NCBI GenBank assembly: GCA_964540725.1
Contig: CAZINU010000001.1
Coordinates: 124,001-188,000, forward strand
Length of the DNA stretch: 64,000 nucleotides
Reading direction: 5' to 3'
DNA from: JANJWP01 sp964540725
GTDB taxonomy: Bacteria; Patescibacteriota; Gracilibacteria; BD1-5; UBA2023
The notes under the pieces were generated by a model. That model saw nothing but the letters and a program-made list of their open reading frames with translations. It was not told the DNA's origin and searched no databases. Position numbers and translations under genes: made by a program. Of the stretch, positions 1-8,925 are shown piece by piece. Within the stretch, counting starts at the first letter, position 1, and the number at the start of each line of letters is the position of its first letter.

Positions 1-259
1 ATGCCTTTTGCGATTCCTCGACCGTTCCGGCGTCCGTAAAATGCCCGTCGATACGGAACCGGACGCGCATGCCCGATTCTTCGGGTTCGAAGTGGATGTC
101 CGAAGCGCCTTCGCGGATCGCCTTCGCGAAGGCCGCGTCGACGAGGTCCGTTCCGCCGACGGGAACGGATCCGTCGGTCGCCGATCCGGCATCGGACATG
201 CCGAAATCTTCCCCGGATTCGGGATTCGAGATTTTTCGGAAGGTGGATCGGAGGTCCAT
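1..259 (-). CDS. GspE/PilB-type secretion ATPase, N-terminal part (runs off the window)
   Basis: Reading the minus strand from the ATG at 259 gives an open frame to the window edge. It carries the N2-domain signature of type II secretion/type IV pilus assembly ATPases: a helix ending in REGASDIHFEPEE, then GMRVRFRIDGHF. In this family the segment precedes the Walker ATPase core, which lies outside the window. These ATPases power pilin polymerisation or retraction at the inner membrane. CPR bacteria usually keep type IV pili, so a pilus role is likely, but PilB, PilT and GspE cannot be told apart from 86 residues. No SD precedes the ATG. Confidence 0.75.
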   Translation of the reverse strand, partial: MDLRSTFRKISNPESGEDFGMSDAGSATDGSVPVGGTDLVDAAFAKAIREGASDIHFEPEESGMRVRFRIDGHFTDAGTVEESQKA

Positions 260-340
260 CGGAATCGGAAGGGGTGCAGTTCGGGGCGTCCTGTTTTTTC
301 CATTGTAGGATATTCTTCCGAAGGGGGCAAAGATTTCCAT

Positions 341-449
341 TTGCCTTTCCGGAGTCAATGTCTATAATTCGGCAACCGCGGAATCCGGAAGGATTTCCGG
401 TACCTTTTTTACATCCTCCTTACGAGCTTTTCCGTGAGTAAGGTATAAT
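341..449 (+). promoter_or_regulatory. Tandem promoters in front of rpsF
   Basis: TTGCCT (341-346), a 16-bp spacer and TATAAT (363-368) form a good sigma-70-type promoter giving a leader of roughly 85 nt. A second perfect TATAAT lies at 444-449, only 9 nt before the rpsF ATG (459), without a clear -35 box. If it is used, the message would be almost leaderless. No SD is present. The longer leader could hold an S6/S18 autoregulatory structure, but I did not fold it. Confidence 0.55.
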
Positions 450-458
450 CCACAGGCC

Positions 459-749
459 ATGCGGAAATACGAATGCATGATGATCCTCGATCCGAGCATC
501 TCGGACGACGATCGCTCGGCCCTCCTTTCGGAGGTAAAGGCCGAACTCCAGGCGGCAGGAATCAAAAATCTTGCCGAAGACGTATGGGGAGCTAAAAAGC
601 TCGCCTACAAAATTAACGGCTCCGAGACCGGTTTCTACGTCCTCTTCACCTTCGAATTCGAAGGAAAGGGCGGATTCTTCTCGGTTACGAAGGATTTCAA
701 CCTTCGCAAGTCCATTTGGCGGCACATGTTCGTCCGCCTCGACGACTAA
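459..749 (+). CDS. rpsF: 30S ribosomal protein S6
   Basis: This is a 96-residue protein beginning MRKYECMMILDPSISDDDRS, the typical S6 N-terminus, and ending in the ...RHMFVRLDD strand. S6 binds S18 and 16S rRNA in the platform of the small subunit. It is the first gene of the conserved rpsF-ssb-rpsR operon; ssb follows after 11 nt. There is no SD before the ATG, which lies 9 nt after a TATAAT box. It is of normal length, has no in-frame TGA and stops on TAA. Confidence 0.97.
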   Translation: MRKYECMMILDPSISDDDRSALLSEVKAELQAAGIKNLAEDVWGAKKLAYKINGSETGFYVLFTFEFEGKGGFFSVTKDFNLRKSIWRHMFVRLDD

Positions 750-760
750 GGATTTTTCCC

Positions 761-1171
761 ATGCGCACCGTAAACAAGGTCATTCTCGTCGGCAACGTCA
801 CGAAGGATCCCTTCGTGAAAACGACCCAAGGGGGACGCAAGGTGATGATGTTCACCCTCGCGACCAACCGTTCCTTCAAGAACGCCCGCGGCGAAACGAT
901 CGTCGAATCGGAATACACCAATTGCGTATGCTGGGGAACCTTGGCCGAACGCATGGAGACTTTCCTTTCCAAAGGAAAACTCGCGTACGTCGAAGGACAC
1001 CTTAAAACCCGAACCATCGACCGCGACGACGGTACCAAGCTCTACAAGACCGAAGTCGTCGTCACCAATCTCATCATCCTCTCGAAGCGGGAAGACCTTC
1101 CCGAACAGGGGGAATCCGACTTCCTTTCCGGCGATCTCGAATCTCTCGATCTCGACGACGTCCGGTTCTAA
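761..1171 (+). CDS. ssb: Single-stranded DNA-binding protein
   Basis: A 136-residue SSB with an OB-fold N-terminal domain (MRTVNKVILVGNVTKDP, YTNCVCWGTLAERM, KGKLAYVEGHLKTRT). It binds ssDNA in replication, recombination and repair. The C-terminal tail is acidic and ends DLDDVRF, a variant of the usual DDDIPF partner-docking tip. The frame is open upstream to 716, but the ATG at 761 matches the family start and is preceded by AAGGA at about 8 nt. It sits between rpsF and rpsR, as in most bacteria. Confidence 0.95.
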   Translation: MRTVNKVILVGNVTKDPFVKTTQGGRKVMMFTLATNRSFKNARGETIVESEYTNCVCWGTLAERMETFLSKGKLAYVEGHLKTRTIDRDDGTKLYKTEVVVTNLIILSKREDLPEQGESDFLSGDLESLDLDDVRF

Positions 1172-1190
1172 TTCCTTATAACGCCCCACC

Positions 1191-1421
1191 ATGTCCGACA
1201 AGAAAGATTGTCCGATCGCCGCTGCCGGCATCGAGAACGTCGACTACAAGGACGTCGAACTTCTCAAGAAGTTCGTCACCAAGTATAACAAGATCGTTCC
1301 CCGCAAGTATTCCGGAACGACCCTCAAGAATCAGAAGAAGGTTGCTCGGGCAATCAAGCGCGCCCGCTATATGGCGCTCATTCCGTACGTTCTCGATTTG
1401 AAGAAAAAGATCGGCGAATAA
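1191..1421 (+). CDS. rpsR: 30S ribosomal protein S18
   Basis: 76 residues with the S18 core: DYKDVELLKKFVTKYNKIVP, RKYSGT and KKVARAIKRARYMALIPYV. S18 pairs with S6 on the 30S platform. It is the last gene of the rpsF-ssb-rpsR operon, 19 nt after ssb, followed by a Rho-independent terminator. No SD is seen. Stop is TAA. Confidence 0.96.
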   Translation: MSDKKDCPIAAAGIENVDYKDVELLKKFVTKYNKIVPRKYSGTTLKNQKKVARAIKRARYMALIPYVLDLKKKIGE

Positions 1422-1435
1422 TTTCCGACCGCATC

Positions 1436-1466
1436 CGAAAAAAGGGGCGTTTTCGCCCTTTTTTCG
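1436..1466 (+). terminator. Terminator of the rpsF operon
   Basis: An A-rich run, a GGGGCG/CGCCC stem with a TTTT loop, and a run of six T follow the rpsR stop by about 15 nt. Confidence 0.85.
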
Positions 1467-1485
1467 TTTGCCGGAGAGGATTTTT

Positions 1486-1514
1486 TTGACTTTGGATTCC
1501 CCGGGGGATATAAT
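1486..1514 (+). promoter_or_regulatory. Promoter of the pilin-like gene
   Basis: TTGACT (1486-1491), a 17-bp spacer and TATAAT (1509-1514) make a near-consensus sigma-70 promoter. The predicted start near 1521 leaves a leader of about 29 nt before the ATG at 1550. Confidence 0.8.
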
Positions 1515-1549
1515 CCGCGCCGGATTAATCCCTTACTTCTCCCTCAAAC

Positions 1550-1903
1550 ATGAACGCCGTTAAAAACGCCGCGTACGCTTCCGTCGCCCTTGCCGCCAGC
1601 GCTGAACAGGCGTTCGCCGCCATCAACCCGGGGCAGGATAAAATCGATGCCAACCTTCAGGGGCGGAACGACAACCTCGAATCCGGCGCCCAGCGCATCA
1701 TCAACTTCATTACGAACCTCCTCTACATCATCGCGGTCGGTTACGCCCTCTACGGGGGTTTCCTCATACTGACCTCCGGAGGTGATGAAGAGAAGGTGAA
1801 GAAGGGGAAAACCATCCTCATGCACGGCGCGCTCGGCCTTTTGGTCATCTTCCTCGCGAGCTCGATCGTTACCTTCGTCATCCGGATGATTACGGCCTCG
1901 TAA
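1550..1903 (+). CDS. VirB2/TrbC-like pilin-family membrane protein
   Basis: 117 residues. An N-terminal Ala-rich segment could be a signal peptide (cleavage near AEQAFA-A). Two membrane segments follow (LLYIIAVGYALYGGFLIL and GALGLLVIFLASSIVTFVI), separated by a short polar loop, TSGGDEEKVKKGKT. This two-helix hairpin with the SGG-(D/N)xxKxxKGK loop is the layout of the T4SS pilin/TrbC-VirB2 families, which are common in CPR genomes. The gene is monocistronic, with its own strong promoter and terminator. Whether it forms a pilus or serves another membrane role cannot be told from sequence. Confidence 0.7.
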   Translation: MNAVKNAAYASVALAASAEQAFAAINPGQDKIDANLQGRNDNLESGAQRIINFITNLLYIIAVGYALYGGFLILTSGGDEEKVKKGKTILMHGALGLLVIFLASSIVTFVIRMITAS

Positions 1904-1920
1904 TTCTCCCGAGTCGTTCG

Positions 1921-1951
1921 AAATCCCCTCCGTACGGAGGGGATTTCTTTT
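1921..1951 (+). terminator. Terminator after the pilin-like gene
   Basis: The palindrome AAATCCCCTCC-GTAC-GGAGGGGATTT at 1921-1946 is followed by CTTTTA. It may also act for the convergent gene ending at 2022. Confidence 0.8.
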
Positions 1952-2021
1952 ATCGGTCCGTTCCGGACCGACCGTTCGGCGCTCGGTTTCGGTTCTGGGA
2001 ATCCGAATGGAAACGTTTCGG

Positions 2022-3353
2022 TTATTTTGATTCCTCCGCCGCGTTTTCGCCGATTTCGATGGGAAGCCGGAATGTCTTCCCCTCCTTTTCGAAGAGGATT
2101 GAGGCGTTCCAGAATCCGAGGAATTTCGTTACCCCGGACGCGATTTCGGAGGGAGCGACCGCGCCCTTGTAGTACGCGAGGAGGCGGTCGCCGATTTCGA
2201 ACAGGTAGGCGCCCGCTAAATTTTCCACGGTTACGTCCGCCGCATTGCCGTTCCCGAGCGTCCGAACGAATCGGACGCCGTGTTCGTCGACCAAATCGAA
2301 CGCGACGTTTCCGTTCAGGTACCCGACCATGACCGTTTCTTTCCCGAACGAATACGCCATCGCGACCGTATCGAGCCCGCCCGTTTCGTATTTCGCGTTC
2401 CTTGCGGACGTCGGAACGAGCTTTCCGTTCGAAATTCGGTACGCCTTTCCTCCCACTTGGAACGTCGCGTGGATAAGGGTTCCGGTCGCCGTTTTTGGGC
2501 GTTCGGTCGCAAGAAGCCGACCGTTTTCCTTGTGGACGATCCGGGATTCCGTCCGCACCGAATATCCTCCGAATCCGAAAGGGCGTCCGGTGGGGGAGGC
2601 GCTCCGAACGGGAACCGCGGCGAGCGTTTCGGGGCATCGGATTTCGCCGCCGTCGAAAATCCCTCCGTGACAAGATTCCGATCCGCTTCCGCTCAAAGGG
2701 GTGACGGAGCGGAGGGACTTCGATTCGGGATCGTAGCCGAAAATTCGCCCGTCTTTCTCGAAGAAGCCGCCGCCGAGCGGACGGGCGTCGGTTCGGAACC
2801 CGGCTCCGGGAATAGGGGAAAAATCGGGACCGAGAGGACGGTAGATCCGTCCGGATTTCCCGTCGGACTTCTCTCGTCCGATGGCAACGTCGCCGTTCAC
2901 GACGTCGAATCGGTCGAATCCGATGGGGAATTCCGTTTCCGTGGGATTTTTTAGGAGGTTGAATACGTTGATTGAGAACGCGTTCGACTTATCGAGGGGC
3001 AGTTCGAGGCGGATGGGAAGGTGGCCGTCTTTCTCGATGGATACCTCGTGCCGTCCGAAATCGAAGAACCCCTTTTCGTCGTTCTCCAATTTCCTTTCGG
3101 TTCCGTTCGGTAATCGGACCGTGATGGAGTCCGGTGCCGGGGAGGTTCGTACCGTAATGATTCCGAACGCGCGGACGACCTGAGGTTTCGTCACCGATTC
3201 GTTTTGAACCAGTTCCGGGGCGGTTATCCGAACGTACGGGTAGTACCCCTGAAAAAAGAGGTACAGAAAAACCGAGGAGACGGTGACGGCGATCCAAAAA
3301 ATTCGCCGCCCGTTCCGCTTGCGTTCGATTTCTTCGAGGTAGGTTTCGAGCAT
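2022..3353 (-). CDS. Membrane-anchored extracellular protein with a PEGA-like domain
   Basis: 443 residues. After about 18 charged residues there is one membrane helix (IFWIAVTVSSVFLYLFFQGY), so the protein is probably N-in with the bulk outside. Residues about 55-125 (FGIITVRTSPAPDSITVRLPNG...HEVSIEKDGHLP) match the beta-sandwich pattern of PEGA domains, which bind or cover surface structures. The rest is a series of short beta-rich segments that could form a propeller, but no named family was recognised. It starts 3 nt after the TAA of the glycosyltransferase gene, so the two are one transcription unit. Stop is TAA; no in-frame TGA. Confidence 0.65.
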   Translation of the reverse strand: MLETYLEEIERKRNGRRIFWIAVTVSSVFLYLFFQGYYPYVRITAPELVQNESVTKPQVVRAFGIITVRTSPAPDSITVRLPNGTERKLENDEKGFFDFGRHEVSIEKDGHLPIRLELPLDKSNAFSINVFNLLKNPTETEFPIGFDRFDVVNGDVAIGREKSDGKSGRIYRPLGPDFSPIPGAGFRTDARPLGGGFFEKDGRIFGYDPESKSLRSVTPLSGSGSESCHGGIFDGGEIRCPETLAAVPVRSASPTGRPFGFGGYSVRTESRIVHKENGRLLATERPKTATGTLIHATFQVGGKAYRISNGKLVPTSARNAKYETGGLDTVAMAYSFGKETVMVGYLNGNVAFDLVDEHGVRFVRTLGNGNAADVTVENLAGAYLFEIGDRLLAYYKGAVAPSEIASGVTKFLGFWNASILFEKEGKTFRLPIEIGENAAEESK

Positions 3354-3356
3354 GGT

Positions 3357-4841
3357 TTAAGTTCGTCGGATTTTACGGGTCGTTTCGAACGAGTCCAGCC
3401 GCCGTCAGAACAGGTACCGGAGTTGGCTCTCGATGGCGGGAAGGGAAAACATCGTGAGCGTCAGGAGCGGAACGATGGCCCATTGCAGGACGTTGGCCAC
3501 GTAGTCGCGGGCGGTGAACCGGACGTACTTCCGCATGAGATGGGTGGAAATTGCGCTCGGGAAGGCGACCGTCGCGAACAGCGCGGTAAAAATGATGGAA
3601 ATGGCGATGGGGACCGTCAGGACGGCGATGGAATTCCGAAGGCTTTCGAAGATGCCGGGAACGTATCCGATAAAGAAGAGCATCAGGGGGCCGCCCGCCC
3701 AGAAGAGGTGGTTTTGTATCAGGTACGCGGTTTTTCGGAATTTTTCCGAGAACGGAATGTCGCGGCGTTTCGCGAATTCCGGAACGACGTACTCGATATC
3801 GGTACACCCCCACGACCAGCGGCGGAGTTGCTTATATTGCGACTTGACGGTCCGTACGAACGTTTCTTCCTCCACGAGGTCCATGTGGCAAACGGCCGGA
3901 ACGTTCACGATGCGGAATTTGGAATCCCACGCGAAGTAGCTCCGCCAATACTGCATACCGTCCTCCACGATGCTTTTTTTATCCCAGTAATCGGACTTCC
4001 GAAGGCATTCGAGCGTTTGTCCGTAGACGGAAAAATTCCGATAGAACTCGGGATTTTGCGATTCGAAGAGCTGCCAAATGGTCGTTCCCATGGCGATGAG
4101 TCGGGCGAAGAACGTCCCCCGCGTCCAATTGTTCGAATAGACCGGCGAATACTGGTAAATCGCGCGGTCGCGGTATTCGGTCGTCAGGAAGACCGAAGTA
4201 ACGACGGAGAAGAAATTTTTCTCGACCTTGGTATCGGTATCGATGGTCGAAACGAGGGTTCTGTGGGAATCGAGGTTCCGCCCTTCCTCATACGCTTTGA
4301 CCGCGTACGTGATATTGGCGGCTTTTACCTTCGCTTCGTCGGGGAGTCCGTCCGGATGTACGACGTTCACGATTTCCACCCCGCGGCCTTCGAAAGCCCG
4401 GATGATTTTTTCAGCATTCCTTTCGCCTTCGGGGGCCCGGGCCTCGGTAGCGAGGAGGATTGTGACGTTCTCCATGAACGGGTAGTCCGCCGAGACGATC
4501 GCCTCCACGTTGTCGCGGATGGTTTCGTACGGTTCGGTGTAGATGGGAACGACGACGACGTGGCGGATTCCGTCCCCTTCGGAGAGGAGGACTTCGTTTC
4601 CGTTCCAATCGGTATCCTGGGCGCGCAGAAGGCGGAGGTAGGACATAAGGACGTAGTAGTACGACTCGAAAACCTTCATCGTCCAATACGAAATGAAGAA
4701 GGCGATGAAAAAGAGTCCGAGGCGCCGCTCCAGGAAAATGAGGATCGGCGGTAGGAAGAAGATCGACAAAAGAAGCGCGCCCGGAACTCGGGAGAGGAAC
4801 TCGGGGCGGAGGTGGAAGGGCGTTTTGACGGTCGGTTTCAT
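3357..4841 (-). CDS. Membrane-embedded family 2 glycosyltransferase
   Basis: About 494 residues. Two membrane helices near the N-terminus (VPGALLLSIFFLPPILIFLE; LFFIAFFISYWTMKVF) precede a GT-A catalytic domain with VVVPIYTE, the DxD-type TIDTDTKV and the acceptor motif YKQLRRWSWG (QxxRW). Three to four C-terminal helices follow. This is the layout of processive polysaccharide synthases and related GT2 enzymes that export a glycan or modify a lipid-linked sugar. TGA at 3405 is read as Gly and the frame runs 16 codons further to TAA at 3357, 3 nt before the next ATG; that close fit supports the reading. Alternative starts are 4853 and 4856. No SD. Confidence 0.85.
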
Positions 4842-4916
4842 GCGTGCGCGCATCATATTCCAAAATACCGAAAAGCAAGGGGGCGGTATGCTCTTCGGAG
4901 CGTTGGTCCGCGGGTA

Positions 4917-4941
4917 TGAAAAACCCCCGTTTCCGGGGGCG
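4917..4941 (-). terminator. Terminator of the small orphan gene at 4961
   Basis: On the minus strand, GCCCCCG-GAAA-CGGGGG is followed by TTTTTC about 20 nt after the TAA of the gene at 4961-5194. Confidence 0.8.
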
Positions 4942-4960
4942 GGGGGGCGAACGCCCGGAT

Positions 4961-5194
4961 TTACAGGCGCTTGCCGGTTTTCGTGAAACGTTCCGTGGCG
5001 TTCAGCCTGGATACCGAGCCGTCGTAGGCCGTGAAACCGTTCACGTAGATGGTAGTGGAACTGCCCTCGAGGGTCAGCGTGGCGATTCCCTCGGAGTTCG
5101 TCCGAACGTTGTCGCCGTTGTACTCGTGGACGCGGATTCCCGATACGCCGTACCCCTTGTCGTCGACGACGAGGATGCGAACAACTCGTGCCAT
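4961..5194 (-). CDS. Small beta-rich protein of unknown function, SD-led
   Basis: 77 residues, not recognised. The sequence looks like a compact beta fold: VVRILVVDDKGYGVSGIRV, then VRTNSEGIATLTLEG and TTIYVNGFTAYDG. The G-V-x-G-(I/V)-x-V ... T(N)xxGxATL pattern recalls transthyretin/CarboxypepD_reg-like domains. It differs from most genes here: it has a strong SD (AAAGGAG, 6 nt before ATG), a near-consensus promoter and its own terminator. The segment YVNGFTAYDG resembles WVNGLTSVE in the orphan gene at 22766, a weak hint of relation. Stop is TAA. It belongs to the SD-led gene class discussed in the findings. Confidence 0.7.
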   Translation of the reverse strand: MARVVRILVVDDKGYGVSGIRVHEYNGDNVRTNSEGIATLTLEGSSTTIYVNGFTAYDGSVSRLNATERFTKTGKRL

Positions 5195-5264
5195 GCGATT
5201 CTCCTTTGCGAATGATTTCGTGCGTTTCGGCGGCAATTGCCGCCATCTTTGGTGTTGCGTAATT

Positions 5265-5292
5265 TTTATAACCATATAAGAATTAATGTCAA
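5265..5292 (-). promoter_or_regulatory. Promoter of the orphan gene at 4961
   Basis: On the minus strand, TTGACA (5292-5287), a 16-bp spacer and TATAAA (5270-5265). The spacer/-10 region contains TATGGTTATA, identical to that in the promoter of the orphan gene at 12577. The leader is about 65 nt and ends in an SD. Confidence 0.75.
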
Positions 5293-5352
5293 TAAATTTC
5301 CGGAATCGAAAATCGCGAATAGTATTCGGGAAATATCCGTAACGGATTTTCC

Positions 5353-6576
5353 ATGAAACCGTCTAAAACTACGGCAACTCCGGCAGCTTGCCTCATGGCC
5401 GGAGCCATCGCGATCGGAAGCCACTGAGTCGCCGAAGCGGGCGATTCGTACGTTCCGCCGCATCCCTGGCGGTCCGAACCGGAACGGCTTGCGAAGGGGC
5501 AAAAAGAGGTTGTCGACGTATGTAGGGAGGTGAGCAGGAATATGCAGAATTGCTGGTTTTCCAATGAATTCCGCGATGCTCTCGCGGGAGTTCCGAAAGA
5601 TGGAAAACGGATCATACTGCGACACTCCGACGAATTGACCGAACGTAACCGGGAACTTCACGAGAAGAACGAGATTCTGGGATTCTCCCTCATCGCCGCA
5701 GGATTCTTTTCGCTCGTAGCGTTCGGCGTCGTTTCGCAAAAATGGAAAAGACTGCGAGAACGGGCGGAATCCGGACGCCAAGCCGAGGTTCAACTCGAGC
5801 GGACGAACGCGCAATACCGGCAACTCTGGTTCGAGAAAGAATCCCTCGCCTCGGAATTGGAAGGTGCGAAAGCGCGGGAATCCCGGCTTGCCGCCGATCG
5901 GGATGAAAAGGCGGCGCAAGTATTCCGATTGGAGGGACTCTTGGCTTCGCGAACGTCCGAGAAAGCGCACGACAAGGGGACGAACGGAACCTCGGACTGA
6001 AAAGGGGCGAAGGTTTCGAACCTCCAAGCCCTCGGGGCATCCGTTCTCCGGCAGAATCCGGCTTCGGACGCGACCGTCTGGAAAGGCGACGTCACGAAAA
6101 CGAGCGGTCGACTCTACGACGACAAGCGTCGCCGATACGAGGGGGAAATCAAAAACGGCCGGCCGCACGGTCGCGGAACGTTGACGTTTCCTTGCGGGGA
6201 CGAGTACGACGGGGATTTCGTCAACGGACTCGAACACGGGTACGGAATCTTTCGGGAAGACGACGGATCGTACTACGAGGGGGAGTGGAAATACGGAAAA
6301 CGCCACGGAATCGGGATCGAATACGTCGTTCTTTCCGATTCGCAGAACGTCCGTCACGAAGGGGAATGGACGGACGGAAAAAAGAACGGCCCCTTTAAGA
6401 GTTTTTACGATCAACCCGAATGCTTCGAGGACAAGGTGATTGTTTCGCTGAATTCCGAAGGCGAATACCGGAATGACCGCATGGTGGGGGTGTGGACCGT
6501 GAACGATTGGATATGTTCGCCCGGAAGAAAGGAACTTTCGAGGCACCGACACGATTACGGGAACGGTCAAAAGTAG
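5353..6576 (+). CDS. MORN-repeat membrane protein with coiled coil
   Basis: 407 residues when TGA at 5425 and 5998 are read as Gly. The N-terminus (MKPSKTTATPAACLMAGAIA) is a hydrophobic segment with a Cys. A second membrane helix lies at about residues 110-130 (GFSLIAAGFFSLVAFGVV). A Glu/Arg-rich coiled coil follows (to about 205), then at least four MORN repeats (YEGEIKNGRPHGRGTLTF, YDGDFVNGLEHGYGIF, YEGEWKYGKRHGIGIEY, HEGEWTDGKKNGPF). MORN repeats bind lipids or proteins. Reading both TGA as sense joins signal, coiled coil and repeats into one protein ending on TAG. No SD; the upstream -10 (TAGTAT) is divergent from the orphan-gene promoter. Partner and role unknown. Confidence 0.8.
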
Positions 6577-6604
6577 GGGCGAACGTACGGTTTTTAAGAC
6601 GGGT

Positions 6605-6631
6605 TTGCCATCACGGTTTTCCGCGTATACT
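6605..6631 (+). promoter_or_regulatory. queA promoter
   Basis: TTGCCA (6605-6610), a 15-bp spacer and TATACT (6626-6631), giving a leader of about 12 nt before the ATG at 6651. Confidence 0.6.
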
Positions 6632-6650
6632 CCCGTCCGTTTCCGCTTTT

Positions 6651-7823
6651 ATGGACCAACGTTTCCTCAAATCGACCTACCGTTTCGAATTGCCCGAGGG
6701 CGCCATTGCCCAGACGGCCGCGCATCCGCCCGAGAGCGCGCGGATGCTTTCGTGCGATCGCGCGGCCGGAACCTTCGAATGCCGCACGTTTACCGATTTG
6801 CCCGAACTCGCGGGCGACGGCCGGCTCTTCGTTTTTAACGACAGCCGGGTCATTCCTTCCCGCGTCGCGTTTTCGAACGCCGAATTCGTCAATGCGGACG
6901 GATTCTCCCGAAAGAAGGACGGGGAAGTGTTTTTCGTAAAGGAGCTTCCGGAAAACCGGTTCGAAGCACTCGTATACCCCGGGGCGGCCTTTTCGGTCGG
7001 CTCGACCGTGCGAATCGGCGCATTCGAGCTCTCGGTCGTTTCGAAGATTCCGGACGGTCGGGTACTCGAACTTCGCTCGGGCGGCCGCGTCTCGGATTTT
7101 CTCGCGACCCACGGTCGCCTGCCTCTTCCGCCGTACGTGGAATATTCGGAAGAAAAGGAACGCGACTACCAAACCGATTTCGCCCGCAAGGACGGTTCGC
7201 TCGCCGCTCCGACGGCCTCTCTCCACTTTACGGAATCGCTCATCTCGAAAATTCGCGCCGCCGGTTCGCAGACCCGGTTCCTCACGCTGCACGTGGGACT
7301 CGGAACGTTCAAGCCGGTTAAAACCGACGACATTCGCGACCACGAAATGCATCCGGAAGATTTCGAGGTTCCGCTCTCGACGTTCCGCGACGTCGCGGAG
7401 GCGAAGATCGAAGGCAGGAAGGTCGTCGGGGTGGGAACGACCGTCATTCGCACGCTCGAGTCGATGCCGTACGTTTGGCCGCACGTGCGCTCCCGGTTCG
7501 AAGGGGAAGGGAGCGTGACGGATTTTTGGGACGCGGCGCACGGCGCCGCGTCGGATTTCGAAGGTTCGGACGGCGCGTCCCCCGTCGTTTTCCGCGGACT
7601 GGACGCCTCGACCGCCTACGCCTCGACCGCTATCTTCAAATACCCCGGAAAACCGTTTCTGGTCATTGACGAGATGGTTACGAATTTCCATCTGCCGGAA
7701 AGTACGCTCTTCATGCTCGTTTCGGCGTTCATGGGTATCCAAAACGCCCATGCGGCGTACGCGAAGGCGTTGGCGGACGGATACCGGTTCTACAGCTTCG
7801 GAGACGGGATGTGGGTGCGGTAG
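6651..7823 (+). CDS. queA: S-adenosylmethionine:tRNA ribosyltransferase-isomerase
   Basis: 390 residues with the QueA family signatures: NDSRVIPSRV near the N-terminus, GRLPLPPYV, the HFTESLI strand, LHVGLGTFKPV, HEMHPEDFEV, VGTTVIRTLES and VTNFHLPESTLFMLVSAFMG. QueA moves the ribosyl part of SAM onto 7-aminomethyl-7-deazaguanine in tRNA to make epoxyqueuosine. It is slightly longer than most QueA proteins (about 340-360), with an insert around residues 280-325 (a DFWDAAHGAASDFEG stretch). The start at 6651 follows a TATACT promoter; the frame is open further upstream but without family similarity. Stop is TAG. Confidence 0.95.
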   Translation: MDQRFLKSTYRFELPEGAIAQTAAHPPESARMLSCDRAAGTFECRTFTDLPELAGDGRLFVFNDSRVIPSRVAFSNAEFVNADGFSRKKDGEVFFVKELPENRFEALVYPGAAFSVGSTVRIGAFELSVVSKIPDGRVLELRSGGRVSDFLATHGRLPLPPYVEYSEEKERDYQTDFARKDGSLAAPTASLHFTESLISKIRAAGSQTRFLTLHVGLGTFKPVKTDDIRDHEMHPEDFEVPLSTFRDVAEAKIEGRKVVGVGTTVIRTLESMPYVWPHVRSRFEGEGSVTDFWDAAHGAASDFEGSDGASPVVFRGLDASTAYASTAIFKYPGKPFLVIDEMVTNFHLPESTLFMLVSAFMGIQNAHAAYAKALADGYRFYSFGDGMWVR

Positions 7824-7893
7824 GACGCTTCCGGGCAGGCGCTCCGTTTGCGATTTCCCTAAAAATGCGTACACTCCCGTTTTTCCTTCTCCC

Positions 7894-8664
7894 ATGTCCA
7901 AACGCAAAGACGGCATCATCATCAAAACCCCCGAACAGGTCGAGGGCATTCGAAGGTCGTCCCGGCTCGCGGCGAAGGTGCTCGACATGATCGAATCCCA
8001 CATCCGCCCCGGCGTAACGACCGAGGAGATCGACCAGATTTGTAACGCGTTCATCGTGAAGAACGGCGGAACGTCGGCGTGTATCGGGTATCGCGGATAC
8101 CCGAAATTCACCTGCGTGTCGGTGGGCGACGTCGTGTGCCACGGGATTCCGGATACCAAAACCGTCCTCAAAGAAGGCGACATCGTGAACGTTGACGTAA
8201 CGACGATCGTCGACGGGTATTTCGGAGACACTTCGCGCACGTACCTCGTAGGAAACGTTTCCCCGGAGGCGAAGAAGGTCACCGAAATCGCGAGGAAATG
8301 CCTCGATATCGGCATTGCGGAAGTCCGCCCGGGAAACCGGTTCGGCAACATCGGGTACGCCATCGCGAACTATGCCGAAAAAAACGGGTGTTCCGTCGTT
8401 CGGGAGTATACGGGCCACGGCGTCGGAATACGATTCCACGAAGAGCCGTACGTCGTGCACAAGGCGCCGAAAGATTCCGGGCCGAAGATGGAAGCCGGCA
8501 TGGTCTTTACGATCGAGCCGATGATCAATCTCGGAACCCATAAGACCAAGCTCATGGGCGACGGATGGACGGTTCGAACCCTCGACGGAAAGCTTTCCGC
8601 CCAATTCGAACACACGATCCTCGTAACTGAGGACGGTTTCGAGGTGCTGACGGTGGCGGGGTAG
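7894..8664 (+). CDS. map: Methionine aminopeptidase, type I
   Basis: 256 residues with the five metal ligands in context: the two Asp in VNVDVTTIVDGYFGDTSRTY, His in YTGHGVGIRFHEEP, Glu in FTIEPM and Glu in AQFEHTILVT. It removes the initiator Met from new proteins. Length and order match type Ia enzymes. It lies 70 nt after queA, with a possible TACACT -10 box in the gap, so it may have its own promoter. No SD. Stop is TAG. Confidence 0.96.
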   Translation: MSKRKDGIIIKTPEQVEGIRRSSRLAAKVLDMIESHIRPGVTTEEIDQICNAFIVKNGGTSACIGYRGYPKFTCVSVGDVVCHGIPDTKTVLKEGDIVNVDVTTIVDGYFGDTSRTYLVGNVSPEAKKVTEIARKCLDIGIAEVRPGNRFGNIGYAIANYAEKNGCSVVREYTGHGVGIRFHEEPYVVHKAPKDSGPKMEAGMVFTIEPMINLGTHKTKLMGDGWTVRTLDGKLSAQFEHTILVTEDGFEVLTVAG

Positions 8665-8791
8665 GGGAGGGCGTTCCGGGAATAAAAACGGGAATTGCCC
8701 GTCGGAACTTCCGGACGAACGAAGACGGTTGCCCTGACCGCGTTACGGCATACCTGCTTGACTTTCTCAAACGTTCCGTATGATTCCCGTT

Positions 8792-8857
8792 ATGACCACC
8801 GCACGCACCAATACTTCCTGGCATCACGCTCCCGGCCTTCGGGACGTTTCGCGGTAG
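8792..8857 (+). CDS. Candidate leader peptide 1 (contains TSWHHAPG)
   Basis: 21 codons ending on TAG, starting about 8 nt after a TATGAT box, so possibly leaderless. It carries one Trp and two adjacent His codons (TGG CAT CAC) mid-way and ends about 20 nt before a terminator hairpin. In-frame ATG at 8780 is an alternative start. Its support is its position and its likeness to the second short ORF downstream. Confidence 0.45.
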   Translation: MTTARTNTSWHHAPGLRDVSR

Positions 8858-8877
8858 CATTCTTCCGTCCGTAACGA

Positions 8878-8916
8878 CTCCCCGAAGGTTTCCGCCTTTC
8901 CGGGGAGTTTTTTAAT
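8878..8916 (+). terminator. Terminator after leader peptide 1
   Basis: ACTCCCCG ... CGGGGAGT stem with an inner AAGG/CCTT extension, then TTTTTT. It lies between two short ORFs. Confidence 0.8.
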
Positions 8917-8925
8917 GCGAAATCC

